From NCBI GenBank assembly GCA_000739535.1, contig DF820468.1, positions 370,852 to 434,851 on the forward strand: a stretch of DNA of 64,000 nucleotides, given 5' to 3'. Every line of letters starts with the position of its first letter. Within the stretch, counting starts at the first letter, position 1. The notes below the pieces were generated by a model. It was not told the DNA's origin and ran no database searches. It saw only the letters and a list, made by a program, of their open reading frames with translations. The translations under genes and the position numbers were made by a program. This document shows, one piece after another, positions 1-7,660 of this stretch. Origin of the DNA: Candidatus Vecturithrix granuli (lineage in GTDB: Bacteria; Moduliflexota; Moduliflexia; Moduliflexales; Moduliflexaceae).

Positions 1-1991
1 TGCGCGACCGGATTTTTGCCAACATGTCGCCAGCCTGGATTGATGCTTACGAAGCCGGGATTTTCACCGAATTTCAGGAACAACGCGCGCCGGGACATAC
101 GGTATTGGGTAAGAAAATCTATTCCAAAGGGCTGCTGGATATGAAAGCCGATATTCGGCGCAGTCTGGAATCCCTTGACTTTCTGAACGATCCGGAAGCC
201 TACGATAAGCGCGAAGAACTCAAGGCTATGGAGATTGCGGCCGACGCGATGATCGCTTTTGCCAAACGTCATGCGGACAAACTGCATGAATTAGCAGCAG
301 CAGAACAGGATGCCGCTCGTCAAAAGGAACTTGAACAGATGGCGGTCATCTGCGAGCATGTGCCGGCCCATGCGCCGCGAACATTTTGGGAAGCCTTGCA
401 ATATTACTGGTTTGTGCATTTAGGCGTGGTCACGGAATTGAATCCCTGGGATTCCTTTAATCCGGGACGGCTGGATCAACATCTGTATCCATTTTACCAA
501 CGTGAGCTTGAAAATGGAACTCTGACCAAAGAATGGGCTACAGAACTCTTGCAGTCTTTCTGGGTGAAATTCAACCATCATCCTTCGCCGCCCAAAATGG
601 GCGTCACGGCCAAAGAGAGCAATACTTATACGGATTTTGCATTGATCAACATGGGCGGAGTCAAAGAAGATGGTTCGGATGCGGTCAATGAATTAAGTTA
701 TCTGCTGCTGGATGTAGTCGAAGAAATGCGGATTTTGCAGCCCAGTTCGATGATTCAACTCAGCAAAAAGAATCCGGATCGTTTCCTGAAACGCGCCTTA
801 AAGATTGTGAAAACCGGCTTCGGACAACCCTCGATTTTTAATACGGACTCGATTGTGCAGGAATTGATGCGTCAGGGTAAATCCGTGGAAGATGCGCGTA
901 ACGGCGGATGTAGCGGTTGCGTCGAAACCGGGGCGTTTGGCGTGGAAGCTTACATTCTGACCGGTTATTTTAATTTGCCCAAAATTCTTGAAATTACCTT
1001 ACACAATGGCGTTGATCCGCGCACCGGCAAGAAAATCGGGCTGGAAACCGGTGACCTAACGACGTTTGCGACCTTTGAAGAATTGTTAGAAGCCTATCGT
1101 CGGCAAGTGCAATATTTTGCGGATGTTAAGTTGGAAGGGAACAACATCATTGACCGCATTTACGCTCGCAATATGCCGGTGCCCTTCCTGTCGCTGATGA
1201 TTGACGATTGCATTGCCAAAGGCAAGGATTATCTCGATGGCGGCCCGCGCTACAATACCAGCTATGTGCAGGGCGTCGGACTTGGCAGCATCACCGACGC
1301 GCTCGCGGCGATTAAATATCAGGTGTTTGACCAACAAAAATACAGCATGAAGGAACTCTTAGACGCCCTGAACGCGGATTTTGAAGGATACGACGCCTTG
1401 CGCAATGATCTGCTCAATCATACGCCCAAATATGGCAATGATGATGACTACGCCGATGATGTGTCTCGCCAAGTGTTTGATATCTATTACAACGCGATCA
1501 ACGGCCGACCGAGCAGCAAAGGCGGTTTTTTCAGAATTAACATGCTGCCCACCACCTGTCATGTCTATTTCGGAAGCGTGACCGGCGCGTTGCCTGACGG
1601 CCGTAAAGCCGGGCAGCCGGTTTCTGAGGGTATTTCCCCGGTACAGGGTGCGGATCGGCAGGGGCCGACGGCAGTCGTGAAATCCGCCGCCAAAATTGAC
1701 CATATCAAAACCGGCGGTACGCTGCTCAATCAAAAATTTACGCCCCAATTCCTGGCTGATGACGACGGCATTGACAAAGTCGCACACCTGGTACGCAGTT
1801 ATTTCAAAATGGACGGCCATCATATTCAATTCAATGTGGTCAATGCCAAAACTTTGCGCGACGCCCAGCGTCATCCCCAAAACTACCGAGATTTGATCGT
1901 GCGCGTGGCCGGTTATAGCGATTATTTTGTTGACTTAACCGAAGAGTTGCAGGAAGAGATCATCAAACGGACTGAACATCAGAATGTATAA
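1..1991 (+). CDS. Glycyl radical enzyme (PFL/dehydratase family), 5' end outside window
   Basis: The reading frame is open from the first base, so only about the C-terminal 660 residues of a normally ~800-residue enzyme are seen. The active-site cysteine loop reads GCSGCVETG (around nt 903-929), and the C-terminal glycyl-radical loop reads RVAGYSDYF with the radical glycine codon at 1911-1913. These two sites, brought together in the ten-stranded barrel, define glycyl radical enzymes. The Cys-Val-Glu-Thr signature, rather than the Cys-Val-Glu-Pro of choline and glycerol lyases, is reminiscent of the trans-4-hydroxyproline dehydratase (HypD) group, but that is a tentative substrate call. The enzyme would work in anaerobic cytoplasm and needs a radical-SAM activase. 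None is seen downstream, so it is either upstream of the window or elsewhere. Confidence 0.9.
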   Translation, partial: RDRIFANMSPAWIDAYEAGIFTEFQEQRAPGHTVLGKKIYSKGLLDMKADIRRSLESLDFLNDPEAYDKREELKAMEIAADAMIAFAKRHADKLHELAAAEQDAARQKELEQMAVICEHVPAHAPRTFWEALQYYWFVHLGVVTELNPWDSFNPGRLDQHLYPFYQRELENGTLTKEWATELLQSFWVKFNHHPSPPKMGVTAKESNTYTDFALINMGGVKEDGSDAVNELSYLLLDVVEEMRILQPSSMIQLSKKNPDRFLKRALKIVKTGFGQPSIFNTDSIVQELMRQGKSVEDARNGGCSGCVETGAFGVEAYILTGYFNLPKILEITLHNGVDPRTGKKIGLETGDLTTFATFEELLEAYRRQVQYFADVKLEGNNIIDRIYARNMPVPFLSLMIDDCIAKGKDYLDGGPRYNTSYVQGVGLGSITDALAAIKYQVFDQQKYSMKELLDALNADFEGYDALRNDLLNHTPKYGNDDDYADDVSRQVFDIYYNAINGRPSSKGGFFRINMLPTTCHVYFGSVTGALPDGRKAGQPVSEGISPVQGADRQGPTAVVKSAAKIDHIKTGGTLLNQKFTPQFLADDDGIDKVAHLVRSYFKMDGHHIQFNVVNAKTLRDAQRHPQNYRDLIVRVAGYSDYFVDLTEELQEEIIKRTEHQNV

Positions 1992-2028
1992 CTTTTGAAA
2001 ATTGTGGTTCCACCGCCGTCCCCCTGAC

Positions 2029-2181
2029 AAGGGTAGGTATTGGGTGGAACAGCCGCCGGATTCCCCTCCGGGGAGGGGTGAGGGGTGGGTTACTGAAGCT
2101 GATGACACGCTCACATCGGAGCCCACTCCTGCCCCTCCCCGGAGGGGAATCCACTGCTTCGCAACAAACATACCTACCCTT
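2029..2181. repeat. Composite inverted-repeat element
   Basis: The 260-bp gap between the glycyl radical enzyme and the CAT-like gene holds two nested inverted repeats. The outer arms are AAGGGTAGGTAT at 2029-2040 and its exact complement at 2170-2181. The inner arms are perfect 21-bp complements at 2058-2078 and 2132-2152, built on CCCCTCCGGGGAGGGG. A further small hairpin (GCCTCTCC/GGGAGAGGC) follows at about 2189-2207. Open frames across the element on both strands are low-complexity and taken as non-coding. It looks like a non-autonomous, MITE-like or REP-like insertion. No transposase or target duplication was identified. Confidence 0.7.
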
Positions 2182-2254
2182 CTCGGCCTCTCCTTTGGGA
2201 GAGGCAGGAGGTAAGATTTTTCGAAAAATTTCATCAGAGAAGGATATTGATTTC

Positions 2255-2887
2255 ATGCGCTATATTGATCTTGAACACTGGCCCAGAAGAAAACATTTCG
2301 AGTTCTTTCGTATTCTGGATTACCCACATTTCAATTTGACCGCCAATGTGGATATTTCGACTTTGTATTCGCATTGTAAATCTCATCAACTCTCATTGTT
2401 CAAGACAATTGTGTATGTTGCGGCGACCGCTGCCAATGCTGTACCGGAATTTCGACAGCGCATCCGCGACGGACAGGTGGTTGAACATGAGGTGGTGCAT
2501 CCTTCTGTCACCGTGATGAGCGGGGAAGACCTGTTCAGTTTTTGCCATATCGCTTACACGCCCAACTTTCAAGACTTCCTTGCCAATCTGGGACAGGCCA
2601 TTGAAAGAGTGAAGAATGCTCCGACCCTGGAGGAATCTCTGGAACGGGCGGATGATGTGCTGTATATGACCAGCATCCCCTGGATTGCTTTTACGGGTGT
2701 GACTCATCCGATTCATCTGCACCCGGTAGATTCGGTGCCGCGCATTGCGTGGGGGAAGTTTTTTGAAGAAGGGGACACGCGCAAAATGCCGCTTTCGGTG
2801 CAGGCGCACCATGCCTTAGTTGATGGCATTCATGTGGCCCGGTATTTTCAGCATTTTCAAGACCTGCTCGATCATTTGGAGCAATGA
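2255..2887 (+). CDS. Chloramphenicol acetyltransferase-like acyltransferase
   Basis: This is a 210-residue protein of the trimeric CAT fold (CatA proteins are about 219 aa). The catalytic histidine motif HHALVDG sits near the C-terminus, matching HHAxxDG of the family, and the N-terminus (RYIDLEHWPRR) matches the usual start of CAT proteins. It would transfer an acetyl or other acyl group from CoA to a hydroxyl acceptor in the cytoplasm. Many chromosomal relatives have no proven role in chloramphenicol resistance, so resistance should not be assumed. The start chosen is ATG 2255, preceded by GAGAAGGA. A longer frame runs back into the palindromic element at 2029-2181 and is rejected for that reason. 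It is convergent with the DJ-1/PfpI gene, with a palindromic terminator between. Confidence 0.85.
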   Translation: MRYIDLEHWPRRKHFEFFRILDYPHFNLTANVDISTLYSHCKSHQLSLFKTIVYVAATAANAVPEFRQRIRDGQVVEHEVVHPSVTVMSGEDLFSFCHIAYTPNFQDFLANLGQAIERVKNAPTLEESLERADDVLYMTSIPWIAFTGVTHPIHLHPVDSVPRIAWGKFFEEGDTRKMPLSVQAHHALVDGIHVARYFQHFQDLLDHLEQ

Positions 2888-2898
2888 TAGAACAAAAA

Positions 2899-2935
2899 CA
2901 AAAAACCGGGTTTTTTGAAAAAACCCGGTTTTTTG
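2899..2935. terminator. Bidirectional terminator-like palindrome (family A copy 1)
   Basis: Perfect 18-bp arms (2899-2916 and 2918-2935) around a single G, with the core AAACCGGGTTT. The A-runs and T-runs at the ends make it a potential intrinsic terminator on both strands, and it lies between two convergent genes. The same core recurs eight more times in the window. Confidence 0.75.
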
Positions 2936-2958
2936 CAGAGCTGTGAAATATGTCCTTT

Positions 2959-3546
2959 TTATAGCTCGATTTTTGTCCCTAACAATTCCAGGAACTTGCG
3001 CATCCATTCAGGATGAGCAGGCCAGGCCGGGGCCGTCACCAGGTTGCCGTCAACCACCGCATTTGAGAAGGTTTCGTTGATTTTACCCAGCGTCGCGCCA
3101 GCGATCACTAAATCTGGCTGCACCGCAGGATACGCAATGCAGGTTTTACCTTTGACCACGCCGGCTGCCGCTAAAATTTGCGGGCCATGGCAAATTGCGG
3201 CAATCGGTTTTTTGGCGTCCGCAAAGTGACGAGTCATGGCAAGCACCTTCTCGTTCAGGCGCAGATATTCCGGAGCGCGCCCGCCAGGAATCACTAACCC
3301 ATCGTAACCTTCAGCCTTTACTTCATCAAACGCAGCGTTCAGCGTAAAATTATGTCCCGGTTTTTCGCTGTAGGTCTGGTCCCCTTCAAAATCATGCACC
3401 GCAGTTCTGACCTTTTCCCCGGCCTTTTTGCCCGGACAGACCGCATGCACTGTATGGCCTGCCATAATCAGCATTTGAAACGGTACCATCACTTCATAAT
3501 CTTCCACAAAATCGCCCACTAACATTAAAATTTTCTTCGCGCTCAT
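2959..3546 (-). CDS. DJ-1/PfpI family protein
   Basis: This 195-residue protein has the flavodoxin-like fold of the DJ-1/PfpI/class I glutamine amidotransferase superfamily. The nucleophile elbow reads AAICHGPQ, with the reactive cysteine followed by histidine, and the upstream glutamate-bearing segment is VEDYEV (VED-type strand 1). [13 protein letters not shown] is the usual conserved glycine turn. Family members include deglycase or glyoxalase-like enzymes, chaperones and the PfpI protease-like proteins, so the precise reaction cannot be named. It is cytoplasmic, with no signal peptide. The start ATG at 3546 is preceded on the minus strand by GGAGGAATGAG. It is transcribed toward the family A palindrome at 2899-2935. 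Confidence 0.88.
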   Translation of the reverse strand: MSAKKILMLVGDFVEDYEVMVPFQMLIMAGHTVHAVCPGKKAGEKVRTAVHDFEGDQTYSEKPGHNFTLNAAFDEVKAEGYDGLVIPGGRAPEYLRLNEKVLAMTRHFADAKKPIAAICHGPQILAAAGVVKGKTCIAYPAVQPDLVIAGATLGKINETFSNAVVDGNLVTAPAWPAHPEWMRKFLELLGTKIEL

Positions 3547-3591
3547 TTCTCATTCCTCCTGTGTAAATGAAACGTTCTTACATTGCATATA

Positions 3592-3624
3592 AGAAACCGA
3601 GCTTTTGTCAAAAACCCGGTTTCT
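3592..3624. repeat. Degenerate family A palindrome (copy 2)
   Basis: The arms AGAAACCG and CGGTTTCT flank imperfect internal arms. It sits downstream of the small minus-strand gene at 3696-3827 and could end its transcript. It shares the AAACC/GGTTT core with the perfect copies. Confidence 0.5.
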
Positions 3625-3695
3625 ATAGCCAGGCTGCTCGGTAAAAAATCGAGCCATGCCAGGCAATATTTGTCAAGTTGATTTGTGCTGATAAT

Positions 3696-3827
3696 TTATT
3701 TCTGAGAAAAGGGATTGTTATTATTGCCGTGTCGGTTTTCTTTACACTTAATATGCCCTGAACCTCCCGGAAATTCAATGTCTTCAGGATCGTCAAAATT
3801 AGTGTAAACTTTTCCGTCACAATTCAT
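3696..3827 (-). CDS. 43-residue uncharacterised protein
   Basis: A short open frame on the minus strand begins ATG at 3827 after an AAGAGG purine run and ends TAA at 3696-3698. The product starts MNCDGKVYTNFDDPEDIEF and has a second cysteine in the segment GHIKCKENRHG, ending in an Asn-rich tail. The sequence is acidic in the first half and basic in the second, with no membrane segment or signal. The two cysteines plus a histidine could bind a metal, but this is conjecture. The codon make-up looks protein-like, and the overlapping longer frame in another phase (3623-3820) is much less so. I do not recognise a family. Confidence 0.5.
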   Translation of the reverse strand: MNCDGKVYTNFDDPEDIEFPGGSGHIKCKENRHGNNNNPFSQK

Positions 3828-3879
3828 ACACAAGCAACCTCTTTCATATCAATCACTTAAACCTTTTCATAAAATCTTA

Positions 3880-3896
3880 TGTCGAAAAACTTGACA
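3880..3896. promoter_or_regulatory. Enhancer-like site TGTCGAAAAACTTGACA
   Basis: A TGTC-N9-GACA dyad centred about 150 bp upstream of the predicted sigma-54 start. It differs by two bases from the 17-mer found twice exactly and once with one change upstream of the PEP-CTERM gene at 21298. Its position and dyad form suit a binding site for a sigma-54 enhancer-binding protein. PrsR-type regulators are known partners of PEP-CTERM systems, but no such regulator is present in this window. Confidence 0.65.
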
Positions 3897-4010
3897 AAAG
3901 AAACATACGTATATTTTATTTATTTTTTATTTCAAGATGCGTATATTCTGAAAGTGGCTTTATAGCAGTTAAAATAAGGATATTTTTCTAAATTTTTCTC
4001 AAATCAAAAT

Positions 4011-4028
4011 TTCGGCATGTATTTTGCA
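4011..4028 (+). promoter_or_regulatory. Sigma-54 (-24/-12) promoter
   Basis: The element CGGCATG-N4-TTGCA has GG at 4014-4015 and GC at 4026-4027, exactly 12 bp apart, close to the consensus TGGCACG-N4-TTGCA. The predicted start (about 4039) falls immediately before the riboswitch aptamer. Confidence 0.75.
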
Positions 4029-4040
4029 TATCATTATGAT

Positions 4041-4135
4041 AGAAAAAGCCAAACTCACTGTGAGGTGAGGGCGGAAAACCACGGGTCCCTTAGAAATTTG
4101 GATAGCCGGGTTGCCTAAATACGGGTAACTCGGCT
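4041..4135 (+). promoter_or_regulatory. Cyclic di-GMP-I (GEMM-I) riboswitch
   Basis: The aptamer contains the conserved run GCCAAAC, a 6-bp stem (CTCACT/GGTGAG) closed by a GTGA GNRA tetraloop at 4060-4063, the joining segment GGCGGAAAACCACGGGTC, and the 3' strand AGCCGGGTTGCC at 4104-4115. This follows the GEMM-I layout, closely resembling the Vibrio Vc2 aptamer. By rough alignment the ligand-contacting G (Vc2 G20 position) and C (C92 position) are kept, which favours c-di-GMP over cGAMP. The 3' strand is reused by the terminator at 4104-4146, so ligand binding should permit read-through into the gene at 4182. Confidence 0.85.
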
Positions 4136-4146
4136 TCTTTTTTTTC
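4104..4146 (+). terminator. Riboswitch-controlled intrinsic terminator
   Basis: AGCCGGGTTGCC (4104-4115) pairs along all 12 positions, allowing G-U, with GGTAACTCGGCT (4124-4135), followed by TCTTTTTTTT. Its 5' strand is the aptamer's 3' strand, so aptamer and terminator are mutually exclusive. Confidence 0.85.
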
Positions 4147-4181
4147 TGTGTGAGTTGTTTTGGTGAGGAAAGGAGACCACG

Positions 4182-5246
4182 ATGAAAAATCCAGGTTATC
4201 AGCTTATTTTTCAAGGAGTAATTGCACCCGGGCAAGAACTCGAAGAGGTCAGGAGAAAACTCAGCGCCCGGTTTCATATAGATGCGGCTCAGCTTGATCG
4301 GCTTTTTAACGGAAAGCCGATTATTGTCAAGGAAGATGCTGATTATAAGACTGTTTTGAAATACCAGATTCTTTTTGAATGGGCGGGGGCGATTGGCCGG
4401 ATAGAATCGAAAACGCCCGATATTGAGCCAGATGATTTGCAAGCGTACCCTTCTCATGTGAACGTCATTTTTGACGGTGCCATCGAGCAGCGGTATCGCG
4501 TGGAAGATGTCAAAAAAAATCTGAAGGATTTGTTAAAATTGAATGACAGACGGCTTGAAGAATTGTTTTCAGGGCATCCGGTACTGATCATGCAGAATGT
4601 CAATTATCTTCCGGCGTTAAAAATTCAAACCAGTTTTGAACTGGCCGGAGCGATGTGCCGTATTGAACCTGTTGAACAGGCATCTTCTGAGGAATCAAGT
4701 GCAGAAGAGTCTCAGCAAGAACAGTCTGGACAAGTTTCCTACGAAACCATGCACTGCCCCAAATGCGGGCGAGAACAAAAAAAATCTCGAAAATGCCGCT
4801 ATTGTGGAATTTATATTGAGACCTATTTGAAGAAAAACACTGACTCAACATCAAAGTCAAGGAAACAATCCGCTTTCAAAAGTACGTTGAATTTGAAGCG
4901 AGAATTGTCTCAGTGGGGGACAGGACTGATTGTGTTAGGTATTATTCAGTTTACCGGTTTGGGGGTATGGGCTTCTGCTCTTGTCCTGATAGGTATCTTG
5001 AATCTGCTTGTACAGCAGCGTGTCATGTTCCTTGTGAACGGAGTCACGCTACTTATCTCAGGGACAGCGGGTTTCGTGTTCATGATCCTTCATACAGTGT
5101 TTATGAAGCAAGACGTTGTCGTTCAAGCTGGAAACGGCGGCACTCAATGGTTCATTGAACTTGGGTATATAGTCATCATCAGCGGAATCCAGTTCTATCT
5201 GGGCGCCAGGGCATTTAAAAAATTTGTCAGCTATCGCCGCGCTTAA
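4182..5246 (+). CDS. c-di-GMP-controlled zinc-ribbon membrane protein with duplicated N-terminal domain
   Basis: 354 residues. Two copies of a ~70-residue domain lie at about residues 5-75 and 88-160. Each has the pattern (Y/V)..IF.G.I-(10)-V...L...L.....RL..LF.G.P-(12)-LK.Q..FE.AGA..RIE. I have no formal name for this domain. Next comes an acidic Ser/Glu linker and a zinc ribbon (CPKCG-x8-CRYCG, about residues 190-208). A hydrophobic C-terminal half follows with about four membrane spans. The start is ATG 4182 behind AAAGGAG. The gene is single and follows a sigma-54 promoter and a c-di-GMP riboswitch, so it is expected to be made when c-di-GMP is high. Its role is unknown. The regulation places it in the same regulon as the PEP-CTERM protein at 21298. 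Confidence 0.85.
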   Translation: MKNPGYQLIFQGVIAPGQELEEVRRKLSARFHIDAAQLDRLFNGKPIIVKEDADYKTVLKYQILFEWAGAIGRIESKTPDIEPDDLQAYPSHVNVIFDGAIEQRYRVEDVKKNLKDLLKLNDRRLEELFSGHPVLIMQNVNYLPALKIQTSFELAGAMCRIEPVEQASSEESSAEESQQEQSGQVSYETMHCPKCGREQKKSRKCRYCGIYIETYLKKNTDSTSKSRKQSAFKSTLNLKRELSQWGTGLIVLGIIQFTGLGVWASALVLIGILNLLVQQRVMFLVNGVTLLISGTAGFVFMILHTVFMKQDVVVQAGNGGTQWFIELGYIVIISGIQFYLGARAFKKFVSYRRA

Positions 5247-5265
5247 TTCCTCTTTCCTTGTTATT

Positions 5266-5310
5266 ACCCTGTCCTTTAGATCATTTTTCCACAAAATGAA
5301 AGGGCAGGGT
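5266..5310 (+). terminator. Hairpin after the zinc-ribbon gene
   Basis: ACCCTG-CCTTT-CATTTT pairs with AAAATG-AAAGG-CAGGGT around a short loop, with two small bulges. It lacks a clear U-tract, so it may be a weak or Rho-assisted terminator or an RNA 3'-end stabiliser. Confidence 0.4.
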
Positions 5311-5484
5311 GAGAAAAATCATCATGTTCAGCGTTTGAGACAATTGCGATCCTGAAAAATAACTTGACAGAAACCGAATAGCATCTTCATGTTAGGCATT
5401 CTAGTTGAAGGTTTGCTTGTTTGTCTGGGTACAGACAGGCAGGTAAACAAGAATAATAGGTTTTGTCATAGCGAGGGGAGTTTT

Positions 5485-6486
5485 GTGAACACAACGCAGC
5501 AGCGCGAAAACAATATCTTACTCAATATTTCCGGTTTGCAAACATATTTCTATACCGACGAAGGCGTCTCAAAAGCGGTCGACGGCGTTGATTATTATGT
5601 GAAGAGAGGGGAGACGATCGGAGTTGTCGGAGAATCCGGATGCGGCAAAAGTGTCGCTGCGCTTTCGGTGATGCGCCTGATTCCTCAACCGCCAGGCAAA
5701 ATTGTCGGCGGCGATATTACGTTTGAAGGGAAAAGTCTGTTAGGGCTTTCCAAGCATGACATGCGTAAGATCCGAGGAAATAAAATCTCTATGATCTTTC
5801 AGGAGCCGATGACCTCGCTCAATCCTGTGTTTACCATTGGCAATCAAATTTCAGAAGCGATTCAACTCCATCAGGGGTTTTCTAAAAAAGAAGCAATGAA
5901 TCGGGCGGTTGAAATGCTCAAACTTGTAGGAATTCCCTCTCCTGAACAGCGCGTGAAAGAATATCCGCACCAATTAAGCGGAGGAATGCGCCAACGGGCG
6001 ATGATCGCGATGGCGTTGTCGTGTAATCCCAGTTTATTGATTGCCGATGAACCTACGACCGCATTAGATGTCACCATTCAAGCGCAGATTCTTGATTTAA
6101 TGGCGAGTTTAAAGGAAGAATTCAATACCGCGATCATTCTGATTACTCATGATCTCGGCGTTGTGGCTGAGACTGTCGCGCGGGTTGTGGTGATGTATGC
6201 CGGAAAAGTGGTCGAAGAAGCGGATGTCTATCATATCTTTGAACAACCGCTGCACCCTTACACGGTTGGTTTATTGCGCTCAATTCCACGCATCGACCTT
6301 AGTGTGAAGAAAAAGGAACGCTTACAGGAAATTTCAGGAATCGTTCCCATCCCTTCACAATTACCATCCGGGTGTTTGTTTCATCCCAGATGTTCATCTG
6401 TCATGGACATCTGTCGCCAGAAATTGCCAGAATTGAAATATTACAAAGAGGAGAAACACAAAGTCCGGTGTTGGCTTTATGACTAA
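5485..6486 (+). CDS. Oligopeptide/dipeptide ABC transporter ATPase (OppD/DppD type)
   Basis: 333 residues. Walker A GESGCGKS, signature LSGGMRQR, Walker [13 protein letters not shown] and the H-loop ITHDLG are all intact. The C-terminal extension with GCLFHPRC and two further cysteines is the oligopeptide_HPY segment typical of OppD/DppD. It would energise peptide (or nickel or other solute) uptake at the inner membrane as half of a heterodimer with the next gene. GTG 5485 is chosen because GAGGGGAG lies just upstream. The frame is open back to 5389 but that part has no family similarity. A TTGACA box lies at 5364-5369 with only a weak -10. No permease or binding-protein gene accompanies it, so partners must be encoded elsewhere. 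Confidence 0.9.
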   Translation: MNTTQQRENNILLNISGLQTYFYTDEGVSKAVDGVDYYVKRGETIGVVGESGCGKSVAALSVMRLIPQPPGKIVGGDITFEGKSLLGLSKHDMRKIRGNKISMIFQEPMTSLNPVFTIGNQISEAIQLHQGFSKKEAMNRAVEMLKLVGIPSPEQRVKEYPHQLSGGMRQRAMIAMALSCNPSLLIADEPTTALDVTIQAQILDLMASLKEEFNTAIILITHDLGVVAETVARVVVMYAGKVVEEADVYHIFEQPLHPYTVGLLRSIPRIDLSVKKKERLQEISGIVPIPSQLPSGCLFHPRCSSVMDICRQKLPELKYYKEEKHKVRCWLYD

Positions 6487-6571
6487 GGCGAGTGACAAAC
6501 GCGACGAGTTGCATGTTACTTAATATCATCTGAACTACATAACCTGCAACCCGTTATTTGTAACCCTATCC

Positions 6572-7561
6572 ATGGCTGAAAAATTACTCGATGTTCGTAA
6601 TCTGAAAAAGCATTTCCCAATTAAAGGAGGAGTCCTCTCAAAAACTATCGGCTATGTGTATGCCGTTGATGGAATTAGTTTTTTCTTACGGAAAGGAGAA
6701 ACTCTTGGCCTTGTGGGGGAAAGCGGGTGCGGCAAATCTACTACCGGCCGGCTTATTTTGCGGCTGATCGAGCTGACAGAAGGGGATGTGTTTTTTGAAG
6801 GGCAAAATATTTCCGTCCTCAATAAACAACAGATGCGCGCGCTGCGACGGGACATGCAGATTATTTTTCAAGATCCTTATGCCTCGCTGAATCCTCGCAT
6901 GACTGTGGGGAAGATTGTCGGGGAACCCCTCAGGATTCATCAAGTGACCAGGGGCAAAGAACTGGATGAACGTGTCGAAGAGCTATTGGAAAAAGTCGGC
7001 TTACATCCGGAACATAGCCGACGTTACCCGCATGAATTCAGCGGCGGACAACGACAACGGATCGGAATTGCGCGCGCCCTGGCGCTGAATCCGAAATTAA
7101 TTGTCGCCGATGAACCAGTCTCGGCCTTAGATGTTTCCATTCAGGCCCAGGTCATTAACTTGCTTCAGGATCTCAAGCAAGAATTTGAATTGTCCTATTT
7201 GTTTATCGCCCATGATTTGAGTGTAGTTGAATATATGAGCGACCGGGTGGCGGTCATGTATCTCGGGAAAATCGTTGAGTTAGCCAGTTCAAGCGCCTTG
7301 TACCGTTCTCCAAAACATCCTTATACTCAGGCGTTGTTATCTGCAGTCCCAATTCCTGATCCTCGCACCGAAAAGAAACGACAGATTTTGGAGGGGGATG
7401 TCCCCAGTCCGATCAATCCGCCGCGCGGATGCCATTTTCATACCCGCTGTATCTACCGGAAAGATGAATGTTCACAATTTGAACCAGCTTTTGTTGATGT
7501 TGGCGACGGGCATTATGCAGCCTGCCCGGTCAGGGCCGGAGGCGATTTTATACGTTTATAG
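6572..7561 (+). CDS. Oligopeptide/dipeptide ABC transporter ATPase (OppF/DppF type)
   Basis: 329 residues. Walker [10 protein letters not shown], signature [14 protein letters not shown], Walker [13 protein letters not shown] and H-loop IAHDLSVV are present. The C-terminal GCHFHTRC motif with later cysteines is the OppF/DppF-type extension. It pairs with the OppD-like ATPase ending 85 bp upstream to form the nucleotide-binding heterodimer of a peptide-family importer. The ATG at 6572 gives the expected N-terminus ([12 protein letters not shown]) although no strong ribosome-binding site is visible. The gene order ATPase-ATPase is usual for the distal end of opp/dpp operons, but the proximal binding-protein and permease genes are missing here. 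Confidence 0.9.
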   Translation: MAEKLLDVRNLKKHFPIKGGVLSKTIGYVYAVDGISFFLRKGETLGLVGESGCGKSTTGRLILRLIELTEGDVFFEGQNISVLNKQQMRALRRDMQIIFQDPYASLNPRMTVGKIVGEPLRIHQVTRGKELDERVEELLEKVGLHPEHSRRYPHEFSGGQRQRIGIARALALNPKLIVADEPVSALDVSIQAQVINLLQDLKQEFELSYLFIAHDLSVVEYMSDRVAVMYLGKIVELASSSALYRSPKHPYTQALLSAVPIPDPRTEKKRQILEGDVPSPINPPRGCHFHTRCIYRKDECSQFEPAFVDVGDGHYAACPVRAGGDFIRL

Positions 7562-7570
7562 CTATTGACC

Positions 7571-7648
7571 ATTGAAGATTGAGAATTGAGAATTGTAAAA
7601 GGAACACTTCCACTGTTAACCTTCAATTCTTAATTCTCAACCTTCAAT
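7571..7648. repeat. Intergenic inverted repeat before argH
   Basis: Two 25-bp arms (7571-7595 and 7624-7648) are complementary with two mismatches and made of ATTGAGAATTGAG-like units. They fill the gap between the ABC ATPase and argH. This could be a small dispersed repeat or an RNA processing hairpin. There is no U-tract. Confidence 0.65.
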
Positions 7649-7660
7649 TGTTATTTTTCC

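Noticed and set aside
1359..1880. 173-codon minus-strand open frame inside the glycyl radical enzyme gene
   Set aside because: Overlaps a strongly conserved gene on the other strand and shows no family features; an antisense shadow.
1935..2256. Several short frames across the inverted-repeat region after the glycyl radical enzyme
   Set aside because: They translate palindromic GC-rich repeat DNA (Pro/Gly/Arg-rich) on both strands.
3623..3820. 65-codon minus-strand frame overlapping the 43-aa gene
   Set aside because: Different phase, ends in the palindromic repeat, no initiation signal; the 43-aa frame is more protein-like.
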